Assembly (NCBI RefSeq): GCF_000819865.1
Contig: NZ_CDDF01000014.1
Span: 203,007 to 267,006, forward strand
DNA: 64,000 nucleotides
Source of the DNA: Aeromonas eucrenophila
GTDB lineage: Bacteria > Pseudomonadota > Gammaproteobacteria > Enterobacterales > Aeromonadaceae
Direction: 5' to 3'
Positions 26,076 through 34,279 of the stretch are shown piece after piece. How positions within the stretch are numbered: position 1 is the stretch's first letter; each line of letters starts with the position of its first letter. The notes beneath the pieces were generated by a model. It was not told the DNA's origin and searched no databases. It worked only from the letters and a program-made list of their open reading frames with translations. The position numbers and the translations under genes were made by a program.

Positions 26076-26996
26076 TTAGAAGTCGTGGTAGAGCGGCCAG
26101 CCGAGCAGGGGGTGCTTGAGACCGGCGCGCATCTCCATGTTGTCGAGCTTCTCCGGCGAGGCGTTCTCTCGCTGCAACTGCTGGTACTGGCGCACGAAGT
26201 TCAGGCTGTGCAACAGGTTGGGCACGAAGCCCGGGCTCAACTCCTGACGCAGGGCGCTGGCCATGTCGAGGGGCAGCTCGGCGAGCAGGCGTTCAAGCTG
26301 GGTGGCGATATAATCTTTGCTGTACCACTCATCCTTTAGCGCGATATCCCGTGAAAGCCGGCGTTTTAGATCCTGTTTCACCTTCAACGGGGCGCCGCCG
26401 CTCGCCTTCGCCGCGCCGTCACCCTCACCGCAGAGCAGGCGATAGAGCAGGGCCTCCGCCAGCTTGTCTTCCATGGTGGGGTGATCGTTGTCATAGGCGA
26501 AGAAGTGGCTGTCCAGCAGCCCCATCAGCCGGGTCTTGTTGTGCTCGGCCAGCGCTTTTTCATACTCCTGCCAGCCTTGCCACTCCTCCACGTCCGGCGG
26601 GCTCGAGATCTTGTCCAGCAGCCGCGCATCCACGTCCCCATAGAGGCTGTTGCCAGCCTGCTTGGGGCTGACGGAGATGAGCATGGACCAGCCCTTCTGG
26701 AACGGCTTGATGGGCCCTTCCGGCGCCTGCAGCAGGGCCAGCGCCTTGGCGGTATCCCGCTGGGAGAGCTCCTGCAGTCCCAGGCTCACCACCCCGATCA
26801 CGTCGTGGGCGGCCTGTTCCAGCAGGTGCATCTTGTACTTGTTGTAGTACTTGTCGGCGAACTTCAGGCTCATCAGCACCGCCTTGCCCTTGATGGCGGC
26901 AAGTTGCTGGGGGCTCAGGCGTTCGTTGTCACGGCCGAAGCGCAGCACCTGGCTGAGGAAGGGACCCTCGTTGGCCTCGCGGATGACTAGTTGCAT
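26076..26996 (-). CDS. Hypothetical protein, fourth gene of J-domain operon
   Basis: 306 residues, family not recognised. No signal peptide or membrane helix. It is alpha-helix rich, e.g. MSLKFADKYYNKYKMHLLEQ, DKLAEALLYRLLCGEG and RRLSRDIALKDEWYSKDY. It has a conserved-looking tail (AGLKHPLLGWPLYHDF). It starts 11 bp after the upstream gene's stop, indicating one transcript with the J-domain gene. The protein probably acts in the cytoplasm with its operon partners; the biochemical role is unknown. Confidence 0.75.
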   Translation of the reverse strand: MQLVIREANEGPFLSQVLRFGRDNERLSPQQLAAIKGKAVLMSLKFADKYYNKYKMHLLEQAAHDVIGVVSLGLQELSQRDTAKALALLQAPEGPIKPFQKGWSMLISVSPKQAGNSLYGDVDARLLDKISSPPDVEEWQGWQEYEKALAEHNKTRLMGLLDSHFFAYDNDHPTMEDKLAEALLYRLLCGEGDGAAKASGGAPLKVKQDLKRRLSRDIALKDEWYSKDYIATQLERLLAELPLDMASALRQELSPGFVPNLLHSLNFVRQYQQLQRENASPEKLDNMEMRAGLKHPLLGWPLYHDF

Positions 26997-27007
26997 GGCT
27001 ATCTACC

Positions 27008-27775
27008 TCAATCCAGGAAGCTGAACATGTCGTCGACGTCGCCGTACTCGTCTTCCTCGACCTTGTTCTTCTCCTTGGCCTGCATCACCAGTTCGGCGGC
27101 GAACTTGTTGATGATGCCATCCCAGGAGGAGTGCTCGTTGCGCAGCAGGGACTTGATGGCTTTCTCCACCTCGGGGGCCTGCTCGCGAATGAGCATCAGG
27201 AGGCTGCGCGGGTCATCCAGGGAGTAGTCGTGGGTGCCCTCGGCCTGCTGGCGTTCGCTGTAGCGCAGGGACTCCTCGAGATCCTCTTCTTCTGCGTGCA
27301 GCACGTCGCCATAACCTTCGTCGTCCTCATAGCGATCGCCACGATAGAACTCGATGAAGGGGATGGCGAGGTAGAAGAGGCCGGCCGGATCTTCGGCGAT
27401 GCACTCCAGGATCTCGCGTTGCTTGGCCTCGCTGTCCTGGGTGCGGATCAGGTAGTTGAGGAAGTCGAAGGTGTGCTGCTGCAACTCATCGGCGTTGTTC
27501 TTGATCGCCTCTTCCCAGTAGAGGGGCTGCTGGCAGACGATGTCGCGGATCCGCTCCGGGGTCATCAGCTCGGAGATGATGGACGGGAAGGAGATGTCGT
27601 GCTGGCCGTTGATCTGGGTCAGGGTGACGATATCAATATTTTCAATGACTTCGGCCAACTGTTCGTCGGACATGGTCTTGGCGATCAGCTCGAACTTCTC
27701 GCTCGCCTGCTTCGGCTCGATCACGGCCAGCTCTTTGATCTCGATGGCGGTAATTTCTATCAGACTGTTGCTCAT
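27008..27775 (-). CDS. Hypothetical acidic protein, third gene of J-domain operon
   Basis: 255 residues, not recognised. The N-terminal half resembles helical repeats (FELIAKTMSDEQLAEVIENI; HTFDFLNYLIRTQDSEAKQR). The protein is strongly acidic, with EDDEGYGDVLHAEEEDLEES in the middle and VEEDEYGDVDDMFSFLD at the end. ATG 27775 is preferred over upstream TTG 27799 and GTG 27787. It lies 24 bp after gene two of the operon and 11 bp before gene four. An acidic chaperone-associated or scaffold protein is possible, but that is only inferred from context. Confidence 0.75.
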   Translation of the reverse strand: MSNSLIEITAIEIKELAVIEPKQASEKFELIAKTMSDEQLAEVIENIDIVTLTQINGQHDISFPSIISELMTPERIRDIVCQQPLYWEEAIKNNADELQQHTFDFLNYLIRTQDSEAKQREILECIAEDPAGLFYLAIPFIEFYRGDRYEDDEGYGDVLHAEEEDLEESLRYSERQQAEGTHDYSLDDPRSLLMLIREQAPEVEKAIKSLLRNEHSSWDGIINKFAAELVMQAKEKNKVEEDEYGDVDDMFSFLD

Positions 27776-27799
27776 GCTCTTATCCACTGCTGGCCCCAA

Positions 27800-28330
27800 T
27801 TAGAAACGTACTTCGTCGTACATGTCCTGATCGTCTTCTTCACCGTCTCCACCGTGATAGTCGGCGTCGGCATCTTCCCCGTCATCCTCATCCTCGTCCC
27901 GCAGCTCATAGTCGTCATCCATATGACGGCCGCCGCGGGGCAGAGGGTTGTCCAGCAGATAGACCACGGCACAGGCTTCGATGAGCTGCTCCTCGCTCTG
28001 GGCCCGTACCGCCTTGACCAGGGGCAGGTCTGCGTTGTTGAACGCCACCGACACCTTGAACTCATCCCAGTCGGGCTGCACGTTGCTGCCGAGCCACTTG
28101 GCCCAGGCCAGCTTGGCCTTGGGGGGGAACTGCACCCGGCCGTAGAGGGCCAGCGGCAGGTACTCGGGCATGAATTCCAGCATGCTGATATCCGCCAGCA
28201 GCAGGGCCTTCATCTTGCCGGTGAACTGCTCCAGCGCCTTGGGCTGGTCCTGATCCCGGTAGGATTCGATGTTCTCGCCAGCATCACTCTGTAGCGCCTT
28301 GAGTCGCGCCTGATCCCATTTTTTTTGCAT
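27800..28330 (-). CDS. Hypothetical protein with acidic tail, second gene of J-domain operon
   Basis: 176 residues, family not recognised. The N-terminal 135 residues look globular ([37 protein letters not shown]). The last about 40 residues are almost entirely Asp/Glu/Gly/Tyr ([20 protein letters not shown]). Such tails occur in histone-like, chaperone and nucleic-acid-mimic proteins. The ATG at 28330 lies only 7 bp after the J-domain gene's stop, with GAGG upstream, so translation is probably coupled. Confidence 0.75.
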   Translation of the reverse strand: MQKKWDQARLKALQSDAGENIESYRDQDQPKALEQFTGKMKALLLADISMLEFMPEYLPLALYGRVQFPPKAKLAWAKWLGSNVQPDWDEFKVSVAFNNADLPLVKAVRAQSEEQLIEACAVVYLLDNPLPRGGRHMDDDYELRDEDEDDGEDADADYHGGDGEEDDQDMYDEVRF

Positions 28331-28337
28331 AGCACCC

Positions 28338-28622
28338 TCAGGGGTAGAATTGGTCCCACATCTCCTGCATGGCAGCAGCGGGATCGGTCACGATGACATT
28401 GTTGAAATCTTTGATAAAAGCGGCGCGCGCCTTGGGATCGGAAAGCACGTCATAGGCCTTCTTCACCTGATGCAGCTTGATGGCTGCCTGCTCTTTCTCT
28501 TCTTCGCTCGCCCCGATCAGTTTATCGGGGTGGTACTGGTTCGAGAGCCGTCGATAGGCTTTCTTGATGTCGTTTTCGCTGGCGTTGGACTTGACGCCCA
28601 GCACCCGAAAGTAGTTGTTCAT
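28338..28622 (-). CDS. Small J-domain (DnaJ-like) protein
   Basis: 94-residue protein that is almost only a J-domain. [20 protein letters not shown] is followed by the diagnostic HPD in [11 protein letters not shown] and by [20 protein letters not shown]-domains stimulate the ATPase of a DnaK-type Hsp70. It lacks the G/F and zinc regions of true DnaJ, so its specificity must come from partners, most likely the three co-transcribed genes. ATG 28622 is chosen over the longer frame because AGGA sits 6 nt upstream. First gene of the operon. Confidence 0.9.
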   Translation of the reverse strand: MNNYFRVLGVKSNASENDIKKAYRRLSNQYHPDKLIGASEEEKEQAAIKLHQVKKAYDVLSDPKARAAFIKDFNNVIVTDPAAAMQEMWDQFYP

Positions 28623-28923
28623 GACAGATCCTGCATCATCAGAGTCACAATGCTGGCGCCTGATGGGGCTTGGGGAACCAGGCACGGTAAAAACCCGTCA
28701 TTTTAACGGAAACAAGGCGCCACCGCCATGAATAGGAAGCGATATGGCGAGGATCGGAGCGGGGCCGCCTCCCGCCCGCGGGGCTACAATGGCAGAAGGG
28801 GCGAGGTGGCGGCCTGTTCTTCACCTGCTCCCCGGTGGCAGGGACGAGTGCCGGAGCAGGCGCTCGGCTCAAGCCAGATCATCTGGGGCCGGCAAGGCCG
28901 GGTCAGCATAAGGAATCATCGCC
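28623..28923. promoter_or_regulatory. Divergent promoter region, J-domain operon / EF-hand gene
   Basis: 301 bp between divergent genes, with no protein-coding signal I trust. A GC-rich inverted stretch (CCGCCTCCCGCCCGCGGGGC region, about 28765-28785) and TACAAT (28784-28789) may belong to the plus-strand promoter. Nothing else specific was seen. Confidence 0.35.
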
Positions 28924-29334
28924 ATGTTCAAACCTTGTCTTCTCTCTCTCGCGCTCTTCAGCGGTTTCACCTTCGCCGTCGATTCGTTGCCGGTCACGCC
29001 CATGATGGGGGACATCACCAAGGCGCAGTTCATGAAGCGCGCCGAGCAGCGCTTCGCCGTGCAGGATCAAAACGGGGACGGTGTGCTCTCGGTTGCCGAG
29101 AAGGAGGCCGCCCTGACCAAGATGGAAGCCTTGATGAAGCAGGCGGGCAAGCCGGTGCCGGAGCGCATGAGCGGCCTGAAGCCGAAAGGCAACACCACCA
29201 AGGCGCAGTACATGGAGCGCCAGGAGATCATCTTCTCTCGTCTGGACAAGAACGGTGACGGGGTGATCGGCGAGACGGAGCGGGCCGACATCAAGGCCCA
29301 TCTCGACAAGTGGGTGATGGAATCCACCCCATAG
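28924..29334 (+). CDS. Secreted/periplasmic EF-hand calcium-binding protein
   Basis: 136 residues with an N-terminal signal peptide (MFKPCLLSLALFSGFTFA, cleavage before VDS). Two canonical EF-hand loops are visible: DQNGDGVLSVAE and DKNGDGVIGETE, each with Asp-x-Asn-x-Asp-Gly. A helix separates them. It should bind Ca2+ in the periplasm or outside the cell. Partner unknown. It is divergent from the J-domain operon and ends before a minus-strand terminator shared with the Scs cluster. Confidence 0.85.
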   Translation: MFKPCLLSLALFSGFTFAVDSLPVTPMMGDITKAQFMKRAEQRFAVQDQNGDGVLSVAEKEAALTKMEALMKQAGKPVPERMSGLKPKGNTTKAQYMERQEIIFSRLDKNGDGVIGETERADIKAHLDKWVMESTP

Positions 29335-29363
29335 GCTGCGTCTGAGCTGTGCGTGCCATGCCA

Positions 29364-29394
29364 TAAAAAGAGCCCGGTATCGCTACCGGGCTCT
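29364..29394 (-). terminator. Rho-independent terminator of scs cluster
   Basis: Stem AGAGCCCGGTA / TACCGGGCTCT with a TCGC loop. On the minus strand the hairpin is followed by TTTTTATGG, so it ends the scs operon; the plus strand lacks a good T-run. Confidence 0.85.
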
Positions 29395-29418
29395 GGTCAT
29401 TCAGGGGTTGCACCGTCG

Positions 29419-29943
29419 TTACCAACGAGCCCATAACAGCCTGAGCTTGAGCCCCCAGCGGCTGCTCCAGCCGGTGGTGCTGCTCACCAGCTTGCCATCC
29501 TTGATGATGAGGAAGGTCGGGGTGACGCCGACCTGCCACTGGGCGGCGAGGTTGCCCTGCTCATCGTTGTGGGTGGGAAAGCTCAGCCCCTTCTTGCTCA
29601 TGCCTTGCTGCAGCTGGGCGTCGCTGCCGGAGCGCAGTGCCACCGTCAGCACGTTTTCACCCTCCTGCCACAGCTGCTCCACCGCCCCGGTGGTGAAGCG
29701 GCAGACCCCGCACCAGCTGGCCCAGTAGTAGACCAGCAGCGGCTTACCCTGGCTCAGGGCGGCCAGGCTGGTGTGGGTGCCATCCTGCAGGGTGAAGGGG
29801 GCCTCCATGGCTCCCGCCGGCAGGGTGGGCCCGCGCCACAGATCCAGCAGGGTGGAAACGACCAGCGCCATCAACAGCAGCCAGAGCGCCTCCTTACCCC
29901 AGCGTCGCCAGCGGGGCGCCTTTGCTATCGCATCTTCCGCCAC
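29419..29943 (-). CDS. scsD: ScsD-like membrane-anchored thioredoxin-fold protein
   Basis: 174-residue TlpA/thioredoxin-like protein. One N-terminal membrane anchor (about 20-36) is followed by the redox motif in YYWASWCGVCRFTTGAVEQL (CGVC) and the cis-Pro loop GVTPTFLII. In Scs systems, ScsD is a periplasmic thiol reductase/suppressor of copper sensitivity. The start lies 3 bp after scsC. Position last in an scsABC-D order supports the assignment. Family naming is from resemblance to Salmonella ScsD; a TlpA/ResA alternative is possible. Confidence 0.83.
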   Translation of the reverse strand: MAEDAIAKAPRWRRWGKEALWLLLMALVVSTLLDLWRGPTLPAGAMEAPFTLQDGTHTSLAALSQGKPLLVYYWASWCGVCRFTTGAVEQLWQEGENVLTVALRSGSDAQLQQGMSKKGLSFPTHNDEQGNLAAQWQVGVTPTFLIIKDGKLVSSTTGWSSRWGLKLRLLWARW

Positions 29944-29946
29944 GAC

Positions 29947-30684
29947 TTAGCTCCGCTTGGCCAGCTCGGTCTTCACCAGCTGTTCCAGTTCTTCGTACGG
30001 GAGGGCGCCCGGCACCAGCTGGTTGCCGATCAGGGTCGCCGGGGTGCCCTGCACACCGAGCAAGGTGCCGATCCGAAGGCTGTTGCGCAGCTCCTCGGTG
30101 GCCTTGGCATCGGGCTTGAGCGCCAGGTTGTCGGTGGCCGCCAGCGCCTTGTTGATGTCCGTCTCGGTCAGCATGCCCTGCTTGCTCATCAGCTTGTCGT
30201 GCAGGGGGAGGAAGCGGGCCGGATCCTGCTGCCACAGGGTCAGGCTGTACTGGGCCGCCTTGGCGGAAGTCTGGCCCTTGAACGGCAGCAACTTGATCAC
30301 CAGCCCCAGATCTTTCGGATAGGCCTTGAGCAGCTTGGTTAGCTGGGGATCGAACTGCTTGCAGTAGGGGCAGTTGTAGTCGGTGAACAGCACCAGAGTC
30401 AGCTTGGGGTTCTTGGCACCGAGGCGCGGGCTGGTGGCGCTGTTGAACAGCACGTCCTGATTGCCCTTGATGAAGTTGCCGAGCTGGGCCTCCTGGGCGG
30501 CGCTGTTCTGCTTCTCCCAGGATTCAGCCGCCTCGTCGAGGATCTTCGGATTCTGTACCAGGGTCTCGCGAATGAGCTCCTTGATGCGCGCCTCCTGCTC
30601 CGGGGTGAAGGGGGCGGCGTGCAGGGCTGGGGCCAGCAGCGCGGCGGAGAAAGAGGCGATCAGGGTCAGGGTACGCAGGTTCAT
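29947..30684 (-). CDS. scsC: ScsC/DsbA-like periplasmic thiol:disulfide protein
   Basis: 245-residue periplasmic thioredoxin-fold protein with a signal peptide ending in ALHAA. The DSBA-type CPYC motif lies in LVLFTDYNCPYCKQFDPQLT, and the cis-Pro region in GVQGTPATLIGNQLVPGALP. The N-terminal helical extension (ARIKELIRETLVQNPKILDE) is seen in trimeric ScsC-type isomerases. The start overlaps the scsB stop by 4 bp (ATGA), so translation is coupled. Probably kept reduced by ScsB and involved in copper and oxidative stress protection. Confidence 0.88.
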   Translation of the reverse strand: MNLRTLTLIASFSAALLAPALHAAPFTPEQEARIKELIRETLVQNPKILDEAAESWEKQNSAAQEAQLGNFIKGNQDVLFNSATSPRLGAKNPKLTLVLFTDYNCPYCKQFDPQLTKLLKAYPKDLGLVIKLLPFKGQTSAKAAQYSLTLWQQDPARFLPLHDKLMSKQGMLTETDINKALAATDNLALKPDAKATEELRNSLRIGTLLGVQGTPATLIGNQLVPGALPYEELEQLVKTELAKRS

Positions 30685-32735
30685 GGTTGTTCTCCTTGGA
30701 TGCGGTCGTGGTCCGGCGTTAGGCCGGCCTTTTTCAAGACGATGAGCAGGTCGGATTTGTCGAGCAGGGGGGAGAGGATCTCCCCCTGCGGCAGACCTGG
30801 GCCGTAGATCTGGTTGAAGGGCACGGCGGCGGCCCCTCGCTTGCGCAGGAAGGCGGCGATGGCGTCGCTCGGCCTGCTCCAATCGCCGCGCAGGGCCACC
30901 AGATCCGGGGCCGAGAGGGCTTCTTGCACCTCATCACGCAGCAAGACGTTGTATTTGTTGGCCTTGCAGGTCACGCACCAGTCGGCGGTGACATCCACGA
31001 AGACCCGCTTGTTCTGCGCCAATGCCTGAGTGATAGCCTGTTCGGACAGGGGCTGCCAGGCCACCCGATCGACGCTGGCCGAGCCCTGGACGGTGAAGGC
31101 ACCTCCCAGCAGCAGGGCGCCGCCGATCAGGGCCGACAGCGACAGCGCCAGCGTGAAGCCACGGATGCCATATCGCCAGATGATGCCGACCAGCAGCGCC
31201 AGCAGCAGGCCCGCCATCAGCCAGCGGGTGGTGAGGGTGCCCAGATGGTTGCCGAGCAGGCTGACCAGCCAGAGGCTGGAGCCCAGCATCATCAGGCCGA
31301 GCAGGATGCGCAGTCGCCCCATCCAGCGGCCCGGTTTCGGCAGCAAGAGCGCCAGACGGGGCAGGGCCGCCACCAGCAGCCAGGGCAGGCTCATGCCAAT
31401 CCCAAGTGCGGTGAAGATGAGCCACAGCTCCCCGAGTGGCGCCACCAGCGCGAAGGCAACTGCGGTGCCGAGGAAAGGGGCCGAGCAGGGGGTCGCCAGC
31501 AGGGTGGCGAAGCTGCCTTGCAGGAAGTGGCCGCCGAGGCCATTGCCGCCGCTGGTGGCGAGCCGGGTGCTGAGGCTGCTCGGCAGGCGGATCTCGAACA
31601 AGCCCAGCAGGTTGGCGCAAAACAGCGCCGTCACCAGCACCATGAAGCCGATGAAGCCGGCGCTCTGGAACTGGATGCCCCAGCCGACCGCGCCTTGGGT
31701 GGCCCGCAGCAGGCTGCTCATGGTGGCCAGCACCCAGAAGGAGGCGAGGATACCGGAGCTGGCGGCGAGGAACTGCTTGCGCACCTCGGCCTGCCGCCTG
31801 TCCTGCTGTTGCAGCACGGAGCCGAGCTTGAGGGCCAGCACCGGCAGCACGCAGGGCATCAGATTTAGGATGAGACCGCCGAGCAACGCTGCTCCCAGCA
31901 GCCAGAGCAGCGAATTGTGCTGCGCAGGCAGGGCCAGGGCCGCCGTTATGCTGGCCTCGGTCTGCCAGGCCTGATCCCCGTTGGTGAGCAGCAGGCCCAG
32001 GGTCTTGCCGCGCAGATCCGGTGCATCCCCCTGCCAGCCATCGCTGACGGGGACCCGGGCGATCAGGCGATTGCCCTGCACCTCCAGCTCGGGTTTGCCA
32101 AACTCGGCCCCTTCCAGCCCATCGATAAAGAGCGCCGGCGCCTGCCAGCCGTCTGCCCGCTCCGCTAGCAACTGCAACTGGTTATGCCCATAGCCGAGCC
32201 GGACGTCGATATCGTTCGGCAGGGGCTGGGGCAGGGCGCTCATGGCCTTGGCCCAGGCGAAGTCGAAGCCGTCCGGCACGGCGCCGCCCGCATCCAGGGT
32301 GAAGGGGTAATCGGTTAGTATGCAGACGTTGCTGCAGGTGGAGAGGCGCAGGGTACCCTTGAGGGGCTCAGCGGCCGGATGGCGCAGGCTGAGGGGGAAG
32401 CTGACGCTCTGCTGGTAGCCCTGGGTGCTGAGCCCGGCCACCTCGAAGTGGCGGGGCACGGGCCAGTGCCACTGGAAATCCGTGACGGGCTTGTCCCACA
32501 GGATCTGGGGCGCTATGCCCCCTTCACCCGGGCTGTGCCAGTAGGTCTTCCAGCCCGACTCCAGGGCTATGTCGAGCAGGATACGGGTCTGTTCCGGGTC
32601 GCTGCGGTCGGCTTGCAGCCGCACCTTGGCGTGATCGTTCTGGGGGCTGGTGAGCCAGCCGGTGTCGCTGGCCAAGCCGATGGATTGCCACAGCAAGCAG
32701 CCCAGTAACAGGGTTGCCTTGAAGAAGTTTGACAT
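30681..32735 (-). CDS. scsB: ScsB/DsbD-like transmembrane electron carrier
   Basis: 684-residue protein passing electrons from cytoplasmic thioredoxin to periplasmic partners. A signal peptide leads into an about 230-residue periplasmic alpha domain (with CSNVC). Then comes an 8-helix DsbD-like membrane domain with LMPCVLPVLALK and TPCSAPFLG, each with the redox Cys. The C-terminal thioredoxin domain carries DWCVTCKANK. ATG at 32735 is used; TTG five codons earlier is an alternative. Longer alpha domain than E. coli DsbD favours ScsB. Confidence 0.9.
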   Translation of the reverse strand: MSNFFKATLLLGCLLWQSIGLASDTGWLTSPQNDHAKVRLQADRSDPEQTRILLDIALESGWKTYWHSPGEGGIAPQILWDKPVTDFQWHWPVPRHFEVAGLSTQGYQQSVSFPLSLRHPAAEPLKGTLRLSTCSNVCILTDYPFTLDAGGAVPDGFDFAWAKAMSALPQPLPNDIDVRLGYGHNQLQLLAERADGWQAPALFIDGLEGAEFGKPELEVQGNRLIARVPVSDGWQGDAPDLRGKTLGLLLTNGDQAWQTEASITAALALPAQHNSLLWLLGAALLGGLILNLMPCVLPVLALKLGSVLQQQDRRQAEVRKQFLAASSGILASFWVLATMSSLLRATQGAVGWGIQFQSAGFIGFMVLVTALFCANLLGLFEIRLPSSLSTRLATSGGNGLGGHFLQGSFATLLATPCSAPFLGTAVAFALVAPLGELWLIFTALGIGMSLPWLLVAALPRLALLLPKPGRWMGRLRILLGLMMLGSSLWLVSLLGNHLGTLTTRWLMAGLLLALLVGIIWRYGIRGFTLALSLSALIGGALLLGGAFTVQGSASVDRVAWQPLSEQAITQALAQNKRVFVDVTADWCVTCKANKYNVLLRDEVQEALSAPDLVALRGDWSRPSDAIAAFLRKRGAAAVPFNQIYGPGLPQGEILSPLLDKSDLLIVLKKAGLTPDHDRIQGEQP

Positions 32736-32786
32736 CTTGTTGTCTCGCAAAAAATGAATGACGGTTAGTGACAGAAACCGCTGAAC

Positions 32787-33164
32787 TCATTCCCGCCAGA
32801 CGCAGAGGGTGAGATGAAGACGCCGCTCGGGGGGCGAGATGACCCTCGGGGGAGGCAAGGGGGGCGTATATCGCCAGAGTGGGGCCAACAGGGCGATCAC
32901 CAGTGCGACCGCGAAGAACAGTTGCTCGACGCAGAGCAGGGTGGCGGCGCTCAGCCACTTGCCGTTGAGCTGGCAACTGCTCGGCTGCGGGCTGGTGGCG
33001 TTGGCGCTATCCTGATGGTCGGCAGTCACTGGTTGGGGGAGCGCCTGGCAGCTGAGGGCCTGATCGAGCATGGCCAGCCGGGCCAGCGGCTGGGCCGCAC
33101 AATTGAGCAGCAACAGGCAGACCAGCAGCAGCAGTCGTTTCGCCATGCGTTGTTGGTGGATCAT
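32787..33164 (-). CDS. ScsA/DUF2946-like small membrane protein
   Basis: 125-residue protein at the head of the scs cluster. An N-terminal hydrophobic leader (MAKRLLLLVCLLLLNCAAQP) and a second hydrophobic segment (FFAVALVIALLAPLW) flank a Cys-containing loop (LSCQALP, SSCQLNG). The tail YTPPLPPPRVISPPERRLHL ends with CVWRE, resembling small copper-related DUF2946-type proteins. The position fits ScsA of Salmonella, but sequence identity to it is not something I can judge. ATG 33164 (GGGG upstream) is chosen; 33146 is possible. Confidence 0.6.
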   Translation of the reverse strand: MIHQQRMAKRLLLLVCLLLLNCAAQPLARLAMLDQALSCQALPQPVTADHQDSANATSPQPSSCQLNGKWLSAATLLCVEQLFFAVALVIALLAPLWRYTPPLPPPRVISPPERRLHLTLCVWRE

Positions 33165-33341
33165 GCTAGCCCCGTTCATCAAGATGGCCACATCCTAACG
33201 GCCAAGGGCGAGCGGGGCAAGTCGGGGGGAAGGTTGAATGTGTTCCAGGTGATGCCGGGGATGGTCGGTTCTGTTTGGCGAACGCTTGTTCGCTAAAAGG
33301 GGGACCAGTATACTGCGCCGAGTTAAATTCCGAGGTGTTCG

Positions 33342-34070
33342 ATGCTCAAACTTGCCCGTGTGCTGCTGCTAACCCTGCTGCTCGTCTTCTGGTTCGTGTT
33401 TGGTCTGTTGCTCTGTCTGGTGCGCCCGCGCCACCCCAACAACGTCTATGTGTTTGCCCGCATGTACCATGCCGTCTGCCCGCTGATCGGGCTCAAGGTC
33501 AAAGTGATCATCCCGGACGAGGTCAAGTCGGTCGGCCCGGCTGTCTATGTCTGCAATCACCAGAGCAACTTCGACATCTTCACCGTGACCGGCGCCGTGC
33601 GCCCCGGCGTGGTGGCGGTGGGCAAGAAGAGCCTGCTGTGGTTGCCGTTCTTCGGCCTGATCTTCTGGCTCTCCGGCAACGTGCTGATCGACAGATCCAA
33701 CCGCTCCCGCGCCATCGGCACCATAGGTCAGGTGGTGGATCGCATCAAGCACCACGGCACCTCCATCTGGATGTTCCCGGAAGGGACCCGCTCTCAGGGC
33801 CGTGGCCTGCTGCCGTTCAAGGCTGGCGCCTTCCACACCGCGGTACAGGCCGAGGTGCCCGTGGTGCCCATCGTCTGCTCCAGCTACTTCGGTCAGGTCG
33901 ACCTGAACCGCTGGGACAACGGCGAGGTGCTGCTGGAGATGCTGCCACCTTTGTGCAGCAAGGAGCACGGCGCCGCCGGGATCCGCGAACTCTCCGACAA
34001 CTGTCGCGCCAAGATGGAGGCCAAGCTGGCCGAACTGGACAGCCAGCTGGGCCACAGGCCAGCCGCCTGA
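33342..34070 (+). CDS. plsC: 1-acyl-sn-glycerol-3-phosphate acyltransferase
   Basis: 242-residue inner-membrane enzyme converting lysophosphatidic acid to phosphatidic acid in phospholipid synthesis. An N-terminal membrane anchor (about 5-28) precedes the catalytic NHQSNFD (H-x4-D) and the FPEGTRS phosphate-binding motif, plus VVPIVCSS. Length and motif order match E. coli PlsC (245). ATG 33342 gives the standard N-terminus. Divergent from scsA; its terminator lies immediately downstream. Confidence 0.93.
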   Translation: MLKLARVLLLTLLLVFWFVFGLLLCLVRPRHPNNVYVFARMYHAVCPLIGLKVKVIIPDEVKSVGPAVYVCNHQSNFDIFTVTGAVRPGVVAVGKKSLLWLPFFGLIFWLSGNVLIDRSNRSRAIGTIGQVVDRIKHHGTSIWMFPEGTRSQGRGLLPFKAGAFHTAVQAEVPVVPIVCSSYFGQVDLNRWDNGEVLLEMLPPLCSKEHGAAGIRELSDNCRAKMEAKLAELDSQLGHRPAA

Positions 34071-34093
34071 GCCAGGATCTGCTAAGTGATTGA

Positions 34094-34116
34094 GGGAGCC
34101 GTCGGCTCCCTTTTTT
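34094..34116 (+). terminator. Rho-independent terminator of plsC
   Basis: Stem GGGAGCC / GGCTCCC with a GTC loop, then T6. Confidence 0.92.
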
Positions 34117-34218
34117 ATTGGTGAAAATCACCATCTTGTTGGTTTTTTTCACCACCCCATGGCTATTGAAATCTAGCTGTGCATCCCCATCTATCTGTAA
34201 AGCAACGATAAATTATCT

Positions 34219-34234
34219 TGGCACGGCTCTTGTA
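34219..34234 (+). promoter_or_regulatory. Sigma54 (-24/-12) promoter of pspA
   Basis: TGGCACG-N4-TTGTA fits the sigma54 consensus with correct spacing. It lies about 45 bp before the pspA ATG. Sequence 34118-34158 upstream holds GTGAAAATCAC and TTTTTCACC elements at a distance suited to a PspF-type enhancer site; that binding is inference. Confidence 0.85.
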
Positions 34235-34279
34235 GTGGTATGGGAAGAGAGTGACATCCCATCAACGAGGAGCCAGACC

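Noticed and set aside
28645..28872. 75-codon minus-strand frame upstream of the J-domain gene
   Set aside because: Proline/arginine-rich shadow frame without a Shine-Dalgarno, in the divergent promoter region.
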